64,000 bases of DNA from Jiangella anatolica (GCF_003236295.1 NZ_POTW01000003.1:1-64000), one strand, 5' to 3'. Positions 1 through 8,380 are shown, counted from the stretch's first letter. Notes: generated by a model not told the origin, from the sequence alone. Made by a program: numbers and translations.

Positions 1-189
1 GTGTGATGTGTCCCTTCCGCGAGAACCATTGGCGTGGTCTCGCCGACCATCACACGATGGCCACCCCCGACGTGGTCACCCACGCCGACAACGGCCCGAC
101 CGTTACACCACGACCTGGGACGTCACCCTCCACGACCGGGGGCAAAGACTCGGAGGGGGCCACCCGGAAAATGGGCCCCGGCCCTCAGG

Positions 190-481
190 CTCGCTCGGCG
201 TGAGGTCCGCTGGCCGCTCACCGTCCGTTGTGGGTGGTCTGGGCTTCGGGTTCGCTGGGCGTGGGCTCTGTTGGCCGCTCACGCTTCGTTGTGGGTGGTC
301 TGGGCTTCGGGTTCGCTGGGCGTGGGCTCTGTTGGCCGCTCACGCTTCGTTGTGGGTGGTCTGGGCTTCGGGTTCGCTGGGCGTGGGCTCTGTTGGCCGC
401 TCGCGCTTCGTTGTGGGTGGTCTGGGCTTCGGGCTCGCTGGGCGTGGGCTCGGCTGGCCGCTCACGCTTCGTTGTGGGTGG
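190..481. repeat. 61-bp tandem repeat (about 4.7 copies)
   Basis: The block beginning GGCCGCTCAC recurs at 212, 273, 334, 395 and 456, always exactly 61 bp apart, with a partial copy at each edge. The inner copies are nearly identical; the first (from 212) and last (from 456) have diverged. Because 61 is not a multiple of three, any reading frame cycles through all three frames. The long open frames across it, on both strands, are a by-product of having no stop codon in any phase. It is best read as a non-coding minisatellite. Confidence 0.9.
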
Positions 482-766
482 CCCGGCCGCCGGCCGCCCG
501 GGCTGGCCGGGGCTGGGAGGTGGTGGCTCGGGTGTTGTGCCGGCTTGCGGACAGGTTCGCGCGGCCGGCCGGGCGATGGCTGTGCGTGGCCGGCCGCCCA
601 GTCGGACAGCGCGATCGTCCTTGCCGGCGGTGGCCCAGATCCGTTGCCGTCACGGCGCGTGCATGCCGCCGGCCCGGCTCGCAGCTCGGCCTGGACGGGC
701 TGCATGGGCCCGCCGTCGGCACGCTTGCGTCGAGCCGGTCAGGCGGCTCCGGTCAGGCCCACCCGA
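482..766. other. No recognisable gene
   Basis: This GC-rich stretch follows the tandem repeat and contains only overlapping open frames with low-complexity, Arg- and Pro-rich translations on both strands. None resembles a known family or has a credible ribosome binding site. The first 189 bases of the window are similar, and I see no gene there either. Confidence 0.5.
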
Positions 767-1465
767 TCAGGCGCTGACGGTGCCGGTGAGCCGGCAGGCG
801 TCCTCCCAGCGAGCCGGGTCAGCGGCGCCGCGGGGCTCGACCAGGCGCGCGCAGTCGGCGATGGTCAGCTCCAGCAGCTCGTGCAGCAACGCGTCGGGGT
901 CGGACACGCACGCGTTGGCGACGCCTTCGACCGCGCAGCGCACGGCCGTCGGGGCGGCGTAGCGCTGGAACCCCTTCATCGTGGTCTGCTCGCCCTCGGC
1001 GAAGTCGCGGGCCCACTTGGCCGCCACCGGGACCTTCGCCAGCGCGTGGCGGCTGCGTTCGGTGAGCGTCCCGGCCGGCCGGTGGTCGAGCTCGTCGAGG
1101 ATCCGCTCAGCCGACAGCAGCGCGACGGCGAGGACGCGTTGCCGCTCGGCCGAGGCCACCGGCAGCGCCGTCGCGGCGACCCGGAGCGTGATGTGCACGT
1201 CCATCCGCGGGTCGTCGGAGTCGACGCCGATGACCTTGGGGACCAGCGGCGCCAGCGCCGGCCGTCGCTCGTCGGAGATGGCGTCGTTCACCAGCCGGGC
1301 GACCGCGGCCAGCAGCGGGTGCGTGCAGGACGGATGGTCGCTCCAGCGCTCGCCGGCGAGGTAGGACGCGAATTCCATGAAGCACGCGCCCTTGCGTGCG
1401 TTGCGGTGTTTGCCCTTCGAGAGCACCGGCAGCAGGCCAGGTGCGTCGTTGTGGAGACCGGACAT
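767..1465 (-). CDS. Conserved actinobacterial protein of unknown function
   Basis: This 232-residue soluble protein opens with MSGLHNDAPG followed by a basic patch and a short FMEFASYLAG segment. That opening is familiar from a widespread actinobacterial hypothetical family, but no function is known to me. The body is Ala- and Leu-rich and predicted helical, with no membrane segment, signal peptide or catalytic motif. I chose the ATG at 1465 because the conserved N-terminus begins there; an upstream ATG at 1522 would add 19 poorly conserved residues. The gene is single and lies between the repeat region and a kinase-like gene on the same strand. Confidence 0.65.
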   Translation of the reverse strand: MSGLHNDAPGLLPVLSKGKHRNARKGACFMEFASYLAGERWSDHPSCTHPLLAAVARLVNDAISDERRPALAPLVPKVIGVDSDDPRMDVHITLRVAATALPVASAERQRVLAVALLSAERILDELDHRPAGTLTERSRHALAKVPVAAKWARDFAEGEQTTMKGFQRYAAPTAVRCAVEGVANACVSDPDALLHELLELTIADCARLVEPRGAADPARWEDACRLTGTVSA

Positions 1466-1573
1466 GGATGCACCCCGAGAGTCTTCGACGGGTCGTGTGC
1501 TCTCCATCTTGCTCCTGTTCACGCCCGGATTCCACTGCTTTGCGGCGTACTTTTCCGGCCCGCGGACGGCCGA

Positions 1574-2245
1574 TCAGCGGGCCGTCCGAGCGACGAGTGC
1601 GGCGGCGGCGCCGAGCCGGTCCAGCTCCGTCGCGGACATCATCGGGTCCGCGCCGCGGCGGGCGGTCGCCGTCTCCAGGTAGCGCAGCGGCGCGCCTCCG
1701 GCCATCGTCAGGAACGGCTCGATCAGCGCCGCCGCGAGCGCCTGCGGCCCGGCGCCGGGGTCGACGGCGACCTGCGCGAGGATCAGCGCCGAGTACGCGA
1801 CGTCCAGGTCACCTGGGCCGTCGGTGGCGTTGCGCCAGTCGATCAGCACCGGGCCGGACGCGGTCAGCAGAACGTTGTCGGGGTGCAGGTCGAGGTGGAT
1901 GACGGTCGCCGCCGCGCCGTCCGCCGGTGCGACCGGGCGCGGATGGCCGGACGGCGGGACGGCGTGCAGCCGGTGGTGCAGTCCGGCCAGCACGCCCGCG
2001 ACGTCGTCGGCGGTGCGGTCCCCGCGGAGGGCCGCCTGCAGCAGCGTCGGGCCGGTGAGCCGGTCCAGTACGAGGTCCGGACCAGTGACGTCGTGGACGG
2101 CCGGCACGGGGACGCCGTGGGCGCGGACGTGTTCCATGACGGCCGCCTCCGCGACGGCCGACCCGCCGTCGCGGTAGCGGCGCAGCACCCGGTCGTCGCC
2201 GATCGCGTAGACGTCGGCGGTGCGTCCGGAGCCGATCAGTTCCAT
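1574..2245 (-). CDS. Aminoglycoside phosphotransferase (APH)-family kinase-like protein
   Basis: This 223-residue protein has the APH/choline-kinase fold signature. A nucleotide-binding start (MELIGSGRTADVYAIG) comes first, then the catalytic loop HLDLHPDNVLL at about residue 117, and LIDWRNA supplying the metal-binding Asp. Members phosphorylate hydroxyls on small molecules, including but not limited to aminoglycosides, so a resistance role is not implied. It is a little shorter than typical members (about 250-300). The ATG at 2245 is preceded by a broken copy of the gene's own 5' end, so its present promoter region has been rearranged. Confidence 0.75.
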   Translation of the reverse strand: MELIGSGRTADVYAIGDDRVLRRYRDGGSAVAEAAVMEHVRAHGVPVPAVHDVTGPDLVLDRLTGPTLLQAALRGDRTADDVAGVLAGLHHRLHAVPPSGHPRPVAPADGAAATVIHLDLHPDNVLLTASGPVLIDWRNATDGPGDLDVAYSALILAQVAVDPGAGPQALAAALIEPFLTMAGGAPLRYLETATARRGADPMMSATELDRLGAAAALVARTAR

Positions 2246-2319
2246 GCCGGCCCGCCCAGCACCCCGTGGTCGCCGATCGCGTAGACGTCGGCGGTGCGGC
2301 CGGCGCCGATCTGGTCCAT
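2236..2319 (-). pseudogene. Duplicated 5' fragment of the APH-family gene
   Basis: A 27-codon frame reads MDQIGAGRTADVYAIGDHGV before diverging and stopping. It matches the first 20 residues of the intact gene downstream (MELIGSGRTADVYAIGDDRV). The two ATGs are 74 bp apart, so the copy is out of frame with the intact gene and cannot form a fusion. This is a small tandem duplication of the start region, and the copy overlaps the intact gene's start by 10 bp. Confidence 0.75.
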
Positions 2320-2352
2320 GCCGGCCAGCGTACGGAGGAGCACAATGGCGGC

Positions 2353-2808
2353 ATGGCGACGGAGTTCGACGCGGTGCTCGTCGGCGACGACGGCCCGGGC
2401 TGCGGTTTCGCGCTGCCGTTCGACCCGAAGGAGGCGTACGGCAAGGCGCGCGCGCCGGTGCTCGTGTCGGTCAACGGCGAGCCGCCCTTCCGCACGACGG
2501 TCGCCGTCTACGGCGGCGCCGGCTGGATCGGACTGCGCAAGGCCCTGCGCGCCGACCTCGGCGTCGACGTTGGCGACACGGTGCACGTCGCGATCACGCC
2601 GGACGACCAGCCGCGGGTCGTGGACGTGCCGCCCGAGCTCAGCGCGGCGCTCGCGGCCGATCCGGCGGCACAGGCCGCGTACGAGGCGATGTCGTTCTCG
2701 CACCGCCGCGAATACGCCGACTGGATCGCCGAGGCCAAGCGGCAGCAGACCCGCGACGACCGCGCCGCCAAAGCGGTCCGCATGATCCTCGGCGACGAGG
2801 CACCCTGA
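2353..2808 (+). CDS. DUF1905 / YdeI-type protein
   Basis: This 151-residue protein has an N-terminal DUF1905-like half (FDAVLVG, GCGFALPFDPKEAYGK, VYGGAGWIGLRKALR). The C-terminal half resembles the YdeI/OmpD-associated family (PPELSAAL, AYEAMSFSHRREYADWIAEA). YdeI-type domains are linked to stress and peptide tolerance in some bacteria, but the biochemical role is unknown. The ATG at 2353 gives the family N-terminus; a GGAGGAG box lies about 12 bases upstream. It is divergent from the kinase-like gene. Confidence 0.75.
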   Translation: MATEFDAVLVGDDGPGCGFALPFDPKEAYGKARAPVLVSVNGEPPFRTTVAVYGGAGWIGLRKALRADLGVDVGDTVHVAITPDDQPRVVDVPPELSAALAADPAAQAAYEAMSFSHRREYADWIAEAKRQQTRDDRAAKAVRMILGDEAP

Positions 2809-2898
2809 GCGGACGCCCGAGACCGACCTGAGCCGGCGCCTGGCAGGGAGGGGCACGCCCGGCCTCCGGGTGCCGCGTCGGGGCCTGGGTGGGACACA

Positions 2899-3597
2899 TC
2901 AGCGCACCGCCTCCTCCTTCTCGGCCGCGACGGCCGCGACGGCCGCGGCGGCGTCGTCGGCCACGGTGGCCATGAGGTAGGCCTGCGGCCGCTCCTCCGG
3001 CGGCCGCGGCGCTCGGACCAGCCGCGCCTCGATGGCGAACCCCGCGTCCACCAGGAGGTCGGCGATCAGGTTGGGCGGCAGCCGGTACGCGTCGACGGCG
3101 GGAAAGGAGTGGCCGTAGGCCTGTTCGATCCGCACCCGCTCGTCACCCACCTGGAAGGCCAGCAGCAGCCGCCCGCCGACGGGTGCGAGGACGCGGCGGA
3201 ACTCGGCGAACACGGCGGGCAGCAGCTCAGGCGGGGTGTGGATGATCGAGTACCACGCGACCAGCCCGGCGAGGCCGCCGTCGGGGACGTCGAGGGATGC
3301 CATGGAACCGACGGTGAACCGGATACCGGGGTGGGCGGCACGGGCGACGTCGATCATGGCGGGGGAGAGGTCGATGCCGGCGACGTCGAGGCCGAGTTGG
3401 TGCAGGTAACCCGTGATCCGGCCGGGGCCACAGCCGACCTCGAGCACGGCGCCCGCGCCGGCCAGCGACGCGAACGCGTCGAGCATCGCGCGGTCGAACG
3501 GCTCGCCGGCGAGATGGTCGCGCAGCTGCTCGGCATAGGACGCGGCGACGGTGTCGTACGCGGCCCGGGTGGCGGTGACGAAGTCGGGTTCGATCAT
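2899..3597 (-). CDS. Class I SAM-dependent methyltransferase
   Basis: This 232-residue protein has the Rossmann-fold SAM site VLEVGCGPGRITGYL (motif I), the acidic motif II GIDLSPAMIDVA, and the post-motif GLVAWYSIIHTPPE. The fold matches the Methyltransf_11/25 group, whose members methylate diverse small molecules, so the substrate cannot be told. I chose the ATG at 3597 (MIEPDFVTATRAAYD), where the family start normally falls; an upstream GTG would add 10 residues. The last 20 residues are an Ala/Glu-rich tail, probably disordered. It is divergent from the small HTH gene. Confidence 0.8.
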   Translation of the reverse strand: MIEPDFVTATRAAYDTVAASYAEQLRDHLAGEPFDRAMLDAFASLAGAGAVLEVGCGPGRITGYLHQLGLDVAGIDLSPAMIDVARAAHPGIRFTVGSMASLDVPDGGLAGLVAWYSIIHTPPELLPAVFAEFRRVLAPVGGRLLLAFQVGDERVRIEQAYGHSFPAVDAYRLPPNLIADLLVDAGFAIEARLVRAPRPPEERPQAYLMATVADDAAAAVAAVAAEKEEAVR

Positions 3598-3683
3598 GGT
3601 CCGGACGCTACCGGCCGGCTCCGACAACCTCCGCCGTCAACCCATGTTGACATCAGCAGTGGCGTCAACCTAAGCTGACAACC

Positions 3684-3908
3684 ATGACCGGATCGGAAGC
3701 ACGAGAGGCGGTCGACGCCGCCGCCGGGGCCGTCGACGCGGACCCGAGGGTGGGGCTGCGGGCGGTCGCCGCGCTGCGCCGGCTGGTGGAGCGACTCGAG
3801 GCGCTGCAGGTCGACAGCGCCCGCCGCCAGGGCTGGTCCTGGGAAGAGATCGGGGCCGCCCTCGGCGTCAGCCGGCAGGCCGTTCACAAGAAGCACGCCA
3901 GGAGGTAG
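3684..3908 (+). CDS. Small helix-turn-helix protein
   Basis: This 74-residue protein has an N-terminal helical part (GLRAVAALRRLVERLEALQVDSAR) and a C-terminal sigma-like HTH (GWSWEEIGAALGVSRQAVHKKH). Its stop is 2 bases before the ATG of the Clp N-domain gene, and the GGAGG of that gene lies inside its 3' end, so the two are translationally linked. This HTH plus Clp-N pair recurs in actinobacteria. The HTH protein probably regulates or partners the downstream protein, but I know of no demonstrated role. Confidence 0.75.
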   Translation: MTGSEAREAVDAAAGAVDADPRVGLRAVAALRRLVERLEALQVDSARRQGWSWEEIGAALGVSRQAVHKKHARR

Positions 3909-3910
3909 TG

Positions 3911-4510
3911 ATGTTCGAACGATTCACCAAGGAGGCCCGCTTCGCCGTGATCGGCGCCCAGGAGGAGGCCCGCGAGCTGCGGCACCGCTCGATCGGCACC
4001 GAGCACGTGCTGCTCGCCCTGCTGGCGACGCCGGACGCGCCAGGGGTCGCGACGCTGACGCGGATGGGTGTGACGGCCGAGCGCGGCCGCGACGCCGTGG
4101 TCGCGCTCGCGGGCGGACCGGCGCTGGGCGAGGAGGACACCGAGGCGCTGAAGGCGTTCGGCATCGACCTCGACGAGGTCCGCAAGCGGGCCGAGCAGGC
4201 GTTCGGCGAAGGAGCGCTGGACGCGCCGCTGGAGGACGGCCGCGGCAAGCGGTTCGGCGTGTTCCGCCGCGGCAAGCAGGACGACGGCCGCTTGGGCCAC
4301 CTGCCCTTCACGCCGCGGGCGAAGAAGGCGTTGGAGCTGTCGTTGCGCGAGGCGCTGGCCCGCAAGGACGGCTCGATCGGGACCCAGCACCTCCTGCTCG
4401 GTCTGCTGCGCAGCGACGACCAGCAGACGGTGGCGCTGTTCGACCGGCTCGGCATCCAGCCGCGCGCCGTCCGTGAGCAGATCCTGGCCGACCTGCGCAA
4501 GGCCGCCTAA
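3911..4510 (+). CDS. Clp protease N-terminal domain protein (no ATPase)
   Basis: This 199-residue protein consists of two ClpA/ClpC-type N-domain repeats: MFERFTKEARFAVIGAQEEAR...GTEHVLLALL at residues 1-60, and FTPRAKKALELSLREAL...GTQHLLLGLL near 135-180. A charged linker joins them. There is no Walker A or B motif, so it is not a chaperone itself. Such stand-alone N-domains may act as adaptors or decoys for ClpC substrate delivery, which is inference. The ATG at 3911 has GGAGG five bases upstream; a GTG at 3908 would add one residue. Its 3' end overlaps the converging gene by 4 bp. Confidence 0.8.
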   Translation: MFERFTKEARFAVIGAQEEARELRHRSIGTEHVLLALLATPDAPGVATLTRMGVTAERGRDAVVALAGGPALGEEDTEALKAFGIDLDEVRKRAEQAFGEGALDAPLEDGRGKRFGVFRRGKQDDGRLGHLPFTPRAKKALELSLREALARKDGSIGTQHLLLGLLRSDDQQTVALFDRLGIQPRAVREQILADLRKAA

Positions 4511-4935
4511 GCGGGAACGAGCCGGAAGACGGGGTGCCGGCCGGCCTCCGCGGCGAACGCCGCCGGCGGGTCGGACGCCCGGGCGTCGAAGTACGGACGG
4601 GTGATCGGCTCGGCCCGCGCGTACGCCCGCAGCACCGGCCCGGCCTCGTCCGGCCCGCACTCGACGACGGAGTACACCGCGCGCCAGCGGCCGCGGCGCA
4701 GCGTCACCTTCCCGGCCGCGCGGACGTTCAGCACCCAGCCGACCGCACCGTACGGCGCGACGAGATAGCGCTGCCCGTCATGCGTCATGACCCGCACCGG
4801 CGTGCTCCGTGGCCGCCCCGACGTCCGGCCGCGGACGGTGAGCAGGGCGTACGGCCGCACCAGCCCGGCCCGAAGCGCCGGCGCGAACAACGCGTTCCCG
4901 AGCCGGCGGGCCAGTGTCGTCCGGTACGTCTTCAT
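4507..4935 (-). CDS. F420-dependent nitroreductase-family (DDN-like) oxidoreductase
   Basis: This 142-residue split-barrel protein has the DDN-family core LLTVRGRTSGRPRSTPVRVM, then YLVAPYGAVGWVLNVRAAGKVTLRRG and the C-terminal ARAEPITRPYFDA. Family members use reduced deazaflavin cofactor F420 to reduce small molecules. The length and motif spacing match, while the substrate is unknown. I chose the ATG at 4935 (MKTYRTTLARRLGNALFAPA) as the usual family start. It is divergent from the thiamine riboswitch locus. Confidence 0.8.
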   Translation of the reverse strand: MKTYRTTLARRLGNALFAPALRAGLVRPYALLTVRGRTSGRPRSTPVRVMTHDGQRYLVAPYGAVGWVLNVRAAGKVTLRRGRWRAVYSVVECGPDEAGPVLRAYARAEPITRPYFDARASDPPAAFAAEAGRHPVFRLVPA

Positions 4936-5030
4936 CGTGAGGCGAGCCCGCGCAGCAGCGCCGCCGGCCGCCAGGAGAACCCCTCGTGCGCGTCCATCCC
5001 GGACGAGTCTAGGATCGAGGCGTACCGATC

Positions 5031-5104
5031 GGCCGGGGTGCCCCGCGTGGGCTGAGATCACACCCGCCGAACCTGATCCGGGTCATGCCGGCGCAGGGAG
5101 ACCG
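5031..5104 (+). promoter_or_regulatory. TPP riboswitch (THI element)
   Basis: The conserved thi-box core is present: GGGGTGCCC, then GGGCTGAGATCACACCC, then GAACCTGATCCGGGTCATGCC and GGCGCAGGGA. Folding gives the usual two-armed aptamer that binds thiamine pyrophosphate. It ends about 53 bases before thiD. No strong terminator with a T-run lies between them, so control is probably at translation initiation, as is common in actinobacteria. A TAGGAT -10-like box lies at 5010-5015. Confidence 0.92.
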
Positions 5105-5156
5105 ACGGTGGTGGTGTCGGCGCTCCCTTCCCGGCGGAAGGAGCTGTCCGCGGCAC

Positions 5157-5969
5157 ATGACACCCACGATCATCACGGCGGCGGGGTCCGACCCGTCCGG
5201 CGGCGCCGGCATCCAGGCCGACCTCAAGACGTTCTCCGCCCTCGGCGCGTACGGCGGCGCGGTCCTGACGGCGCTGACCGCGCAGAACACCCGCGGCGTC
5301 ACCGGCGTGCTGCCGGTGCCGGCGAGCTTCGTCACCGAGCAGCTCGACGCGCTGTTCGCCGACCTCGACGTGACGGCAGTGAAGACCGGCATGCTGGGCA
5401 GTCCGGACGTCGTCGAGGCGGTGGCCGACGCGGCCCGCCGGCACGGCGTGCGGCAGCTCGTCGTCGACCCGGTCATGGTCGCGACGTCCGGGGACCGGTT
5501 GGTGGACGACGCGACGGTCGAGGCGATCCGCGACCGGCTGCTGCCGCTGGCCACCGTCGTCACCCCGAACCTGCCCGAGACCGCGGCGCTGCTCGGCCTG
5601 CCTGCGGTCGCGCCCGAGGAGGCCGCCGACGCGGCGACGGAACTGCACGCGAAGGGTCCGGCCGCGCTGGTCAAGGGCGGGCACGCGGCCGGCCCGGACG
5701 CCGTCGACGTCCTGGCCGACGACGACGGCGTGCTGGAGCTGCGCGAACGGCGCGTCGCGACGGCGAACACGCACGGCACCGGCTGCACGCTGTCGTCCGC
5801 GATCGCCGTCGGCCTGGGGCACGGGCGGCCGCTGCGCGACGCCGTCCGCGACGCCAAGACCTACCTCACCGAGGCGCTGCGCGCCGCCGACCAGCTGCAC
5901 GTCGGCTCCGGTCACGGGCCGGTGCACCACTTCCACGCCTGGTGGACGCCGGAAGGGACCCCTGCATGA
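5157..5969 (+). CDS. thiD: Hydroxymethylpyrimidine (phosphate) kinase
   Basis: This 270-residue ribokinase-fold enzyme phosphorylates HMP and HMP-P in thiamine synthesis. Diagnostic segments are the start TIITAAGSDPSGGAGIQADLKTF, the VKTGMLGS segment, VVDPVMVATSGD, the ATP-site VTPNLPETAALL and the C-terminal anion hole THGTGCTLSSAIA with its catalytic Cys/Ser region. Its length is typical. It sits directly behind a TPP riboswitch and overlaps tenA by ATGA, so the two are translationally coupled. The ATG at 5157 gives the normal family start. Confidence 0.92.
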   Translation: MTPTIITAAGSDPSGGAGIQADLKTFSALGAYGGAVLTALTAQNTRGVTGVLPVPASFVTEQLDALFADLDVTAVKTGMLGSPDVVEAVADAARRHGVRQLVVDPVMVATSGDRLVDDATVEAIRDRLLPLATVVTPNLPETAALLGLPAVAPEEAADAATELHAKGPAALVKGGHAAGPDAVDVLADDDGVLELRERRVATANTHGTGCTLSSAIAVGLGHGRPLRDAVRDAKTYLTEALRAADQLHVGSGHGPVHHFHAWWTPEGTPA

Positions 5970-6640
5970 GCTTCTCCTCCGACGCCTGGATCGCGGCGGC
6001 GACCTGGTACGACGCGATCCGCAAGCACCCGTTCCTCACCGGCCTGGCCGACGGGACGCTGGAGCGCACGGTGTTCCTGCGCTACCTCGCCGACGACGCG
6101 CACTACCTGTCCCGCTACGCCCGGGCGCTGGCCACGACGGCGGCCCGCTGGCCGGACCCGGCGCAGGCCGCCGTCATCGCCCGGTTCGCCGCCGGAGCCG
6201 TCGACGCGGAGCGGCTGCTGCACGAGGCGCTGCTGGCCGAGGCGGGCACGACGCTGGCCGACGCGCTCGGCGAGATCGAGCCCACGCCGACCTGTCTGGC
6301 CTACGCCAACACGCTGCAGTCCGACGCCGCGCTGGCGCCCGCCGGCGTCGCGCTGGCCGGGCTGCTGCCGTGCTTCCGCGTCTACACCGAGGTCGGCCGC
6401 GAACTGGTGGCGGTGCTCGACGGGGCGCAGCGGCACCCGTACGAGACGTGGCTGCGCACCTATGCCGACCCGGCGTTCGAGGCCGACACCCGCCGCGCGG
6501 AGTCGTTCGCCGACGAGCAGGCCGAGCGGCACCCCGGCACCGTCGCGGCCATGCACGAGGCGTACGCGCGGGCGACCCGGTTCGAGTGGATGTTCTGGGA
6601 CGCGGCCTGGCGTGGGGAGACGTGGCCGCTGCCGGCGTAA
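5966..6640 (+). CDS. tenA: TenA-family aminopyrimidine hydrolase (thiaminase II)
   Basis: This 224-residue all-helical protein matches TenA: HPFLTGLADGTLERTVFLRYLADDAHYL at the N-terminus, the active-site Cys in LLPCFRVYTEVG, and the C-terminal Glu-containing AYARATRFEWMFWDAAW. TenA salvages aminopyrimidine products of thiamine breakdown to HMP, which ThiD then phosphorylates. The start overlaps the thiD stop by ATGA. Both genes lie under one TPP riboswitch, forming a compact pyrimidine salvage operon; no thiC or thiE is seen in the window. Confidence 0.9.
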   Translation: MSFSSDAWIAAATWYDAIRKHPFLTGLADGTLERTVFLRYLADDAHYLSRYARALATTAARWPDPAQAAVIARFAAGAVDAERLLHEALLAEAGTTLADALGEIEPTPTCLAYANTLQSDAALAPAGVALAGLLPCFRVYTEVGRELVAVLDGAQRHPYETWLRTYADPAFEADTRRAESFADEQAERHPGTVAAMHEAYARATRFEWMFWDAAWRGETWPLPA

Positions 6641-6776
6641 TCCGGACGAAACGAGCCGGCCACCCTACGTCAGGTGGGTGCGCGTTTGGTTTACGTGGCG
6701 TTACACTCGGTCGCAACCCGGGCCCAGTGTCGCGCTCGTCACACCTCGCCCGACACACCCGGAGGTCCAGTCCACC

Positions 6777-8366
6777 GTGACCAAGCCCGTCGTACTCATC
6801 GCCGAAGAGCTCTCGCCCGCCACCGTCGACGCGCTCGGGCCCGATTTCGAGATCCGCAACATCGACGGCGCCGACCGCGCGGCGCTGCTGCCGGCCATCG
6901 TCGACGTCGACGCGATCCTGGTCCGCTCGGCCACCAAGGTCGACGCCGAGGCGATCGCCGCCGCGAAGAAGCTGAAGGTCATCGCGCGCGCCGGCGTCGG
7001 CCTGGACAACGTCGACGTGAAGGCCGCCACGCAGGCCGGCGTCATGGTCGTCAACGCTCCCACCTCCAACATCACCAGCGCCGCCGAGCTGGCCATCGGC
7101 CTGCTGCTGGCGACCGCCCGCAACATCGCGCCGGCCAACGAGGCGCTCAAGGGCGGCGAGTGGAAGCGCAGCAAGTACTCCGGTGTCGAGCTGTACGAGA
7201 AGACCGCCGGCATCGTCGGCCTGGGCCGCATCGGCGTGCTGGTCGCGCAGCGGCTGTCGTCGTTCGGCATGAACGTCATCGCCTACGACCCCTACGTGCC
7301 GGCCGCCCGGGCCGCGCAGATGGGCGTGCGCAGCGTCTCGCTGGACCAGCTGCTCGAGGAGAGCGACTTCATCACCGTCCACCTGCCCAAGACGCCGGAG
7401 ACCGTCGGCCTCATCGGCGAGCAGGCGCTGCGCAAGGTGAAGCCGTCGGTGCGCATCATCAACGCGGCTCGCGGCGGGATCGTCGACGAGCACGCGCTCG
7501 CGCTGGCGCTCAAGGAGGGCCGGGTCGCCGGCGCCGGCATCGACGTGTTCGCGTCCGAGCCGACGACCGAGTCGCCGCTGTTCGACTTCGAGTCCGTCGT
7601 TGTCACGCCGCACCTGGGCGCGTCGACCGACGAGGCGCAGGAGAAGGCCGGCGTGTCGGTCGCGAAGTCGGTGCGGCTCGCGCTGGCCGGCGAGCTGGTG
7701 CCCGACGCCGTCAACGTCAAGGGCGGCGCGATCGCCGAGGACGTCCGCCCCGGCATCCCGCTGGCGGAGAAGCTCGGCCGCATCTTCACCGCGCTGGCCG
7801 GCGGCGTCGCGACCCAGCTCGACGTCGAGGTGCGTGGCGAGATCACCGCGCACGACGTGAAGATCCTCGAGCTGGCCGCGCTGAAGGGGGTCTTCGCCGA
7901 CGTCGTCGAGGACCCGGTCTCCTACGTCAACGCCCCCGTCATCGCCGGCGACCGTGGTGTCGAGGTCCGGCTGGTCACCGACGAGGAGTCCGACGACTAC
8001 CGCAACTTGGTGACGCTGCGCGGTGTCCTGGCCGACGGGCGGAGCGTGTCGGTGTCGGGCACGCTGTCCGGCCCGAAGCACGTGGAGAAGATCGTCGAGG
8101 TGCTCGGGTACGACATCGAGGTGGTGCCGGCCGAGCACATGGCGTTCCTGCGCTACACCGACCGGCCGGGCATCGTCGGCACGGTCGGGCGGGTGCTCGG
8201 CGAGGCGGACGTCAACATCGCCGGCATGCAGGTCAGCCGCACCGGCAAGGGCGGCCAGGCGCTCGTCGCCATGACCGTCGACCAGGCCATCCCGGTCCAG
8301 GTACTCGACGACATCGTCGCCGCCATCGGCGCCGAGTGGGGCCGCACCGTCGACCTCGACGGCTGA
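6777..8366 (+). CDS. serA: D-3-phosphoglycerate dehydrogenase
   Basis: This 529-residue enzyme makes the first committed step to serine (3-phosphoglycerate to phosphohydroxypyruvate). It has the substrate and NAD domains typical of type I SerA (ARAGVGLDNVD, the GLGRIG dinucleotide loop, INAARGGIVDE, and TPHLGASTDEAQ with the catalytic His). An intervening allosteric domain (about 315-450) and a C-terminal ACT domain (FLRYTDRPGIVGTVG) follow. The length equals the long actinobacterial form, which is feedback-inhibited by serine. It uses a GTG start with GGAGG 11 bases upstream. It begins the amino-acid gene run serA-leuB-ilvE-cimA. Confidence 0.95.
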   Translation: MTKPVVLIAEELSPATVDALGPDFEIRNIDGADRAALLPAIVDVDAILVRSATKVDAEAIAAAKKLKVIARAGVGLDNVDVKAATQAGVMVVNAPTSNITSAAELAIGLLLATARNIAPANEALKGGEWKRSKYSGVELYEKTAGIVGLGRIGVLVAQRLSSFGMNVIAYDPYVPAARAAQMGVRSVSLDQLLEESDFITVHLPKTPETVGLIGEQALRKVKPSVRIINAARGGIVDEHALALALKEGRVAGAGIDVFASEPTTESPLFDFESVVVTPHLGASTDEAQEKAGVSVAKSVRLALAGELVPDAVNVKGGAIAEDVRPGIPLAEKLGRIFTALAGGVATQLDVEVRGEITAHDVKILELAALKGVFADVVEDPVSYVNAPVIAGDRGVEVRLVTDEESDDYRNLVTLRGVLADGRSVSVSGTLSGPKHVEKIVEVLGYDIEVVPAEHMAFLRYTDRPGIVGTVGRVLGEADVNIAGMQVSRTGKGGQALVAMTVDQAIPVQVLDDIVAAIGAEWGRTVDLDG

Positions 8367-8380
8367 CCCTTCGCTGACGG

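Noticed and set aside
190-481. CRISPR array
   Set aside because: The repeats are contiguous with no unique spacers, and no cas gene is present.
340-705. Minus-strand gene of 121 codons
   Set aside because: Pro- and Arg-rich translation across the tandem repeat with no ribosome binding site.
1574-2245. Antibiotic resistance gene
   Set aside because: The APH fold also covers many metabolic kinases, and nothing in sequence or context shows aminoglycoside specificity.
8-2284. A 758-codon plus-strand frame starting at the tandem repeat
   Set aside because: The 61-bp repeat has no stops in any frame, and the rest is antisense to the hypothetical and APH genes. The translation is Arg-rich and without family resemblance.
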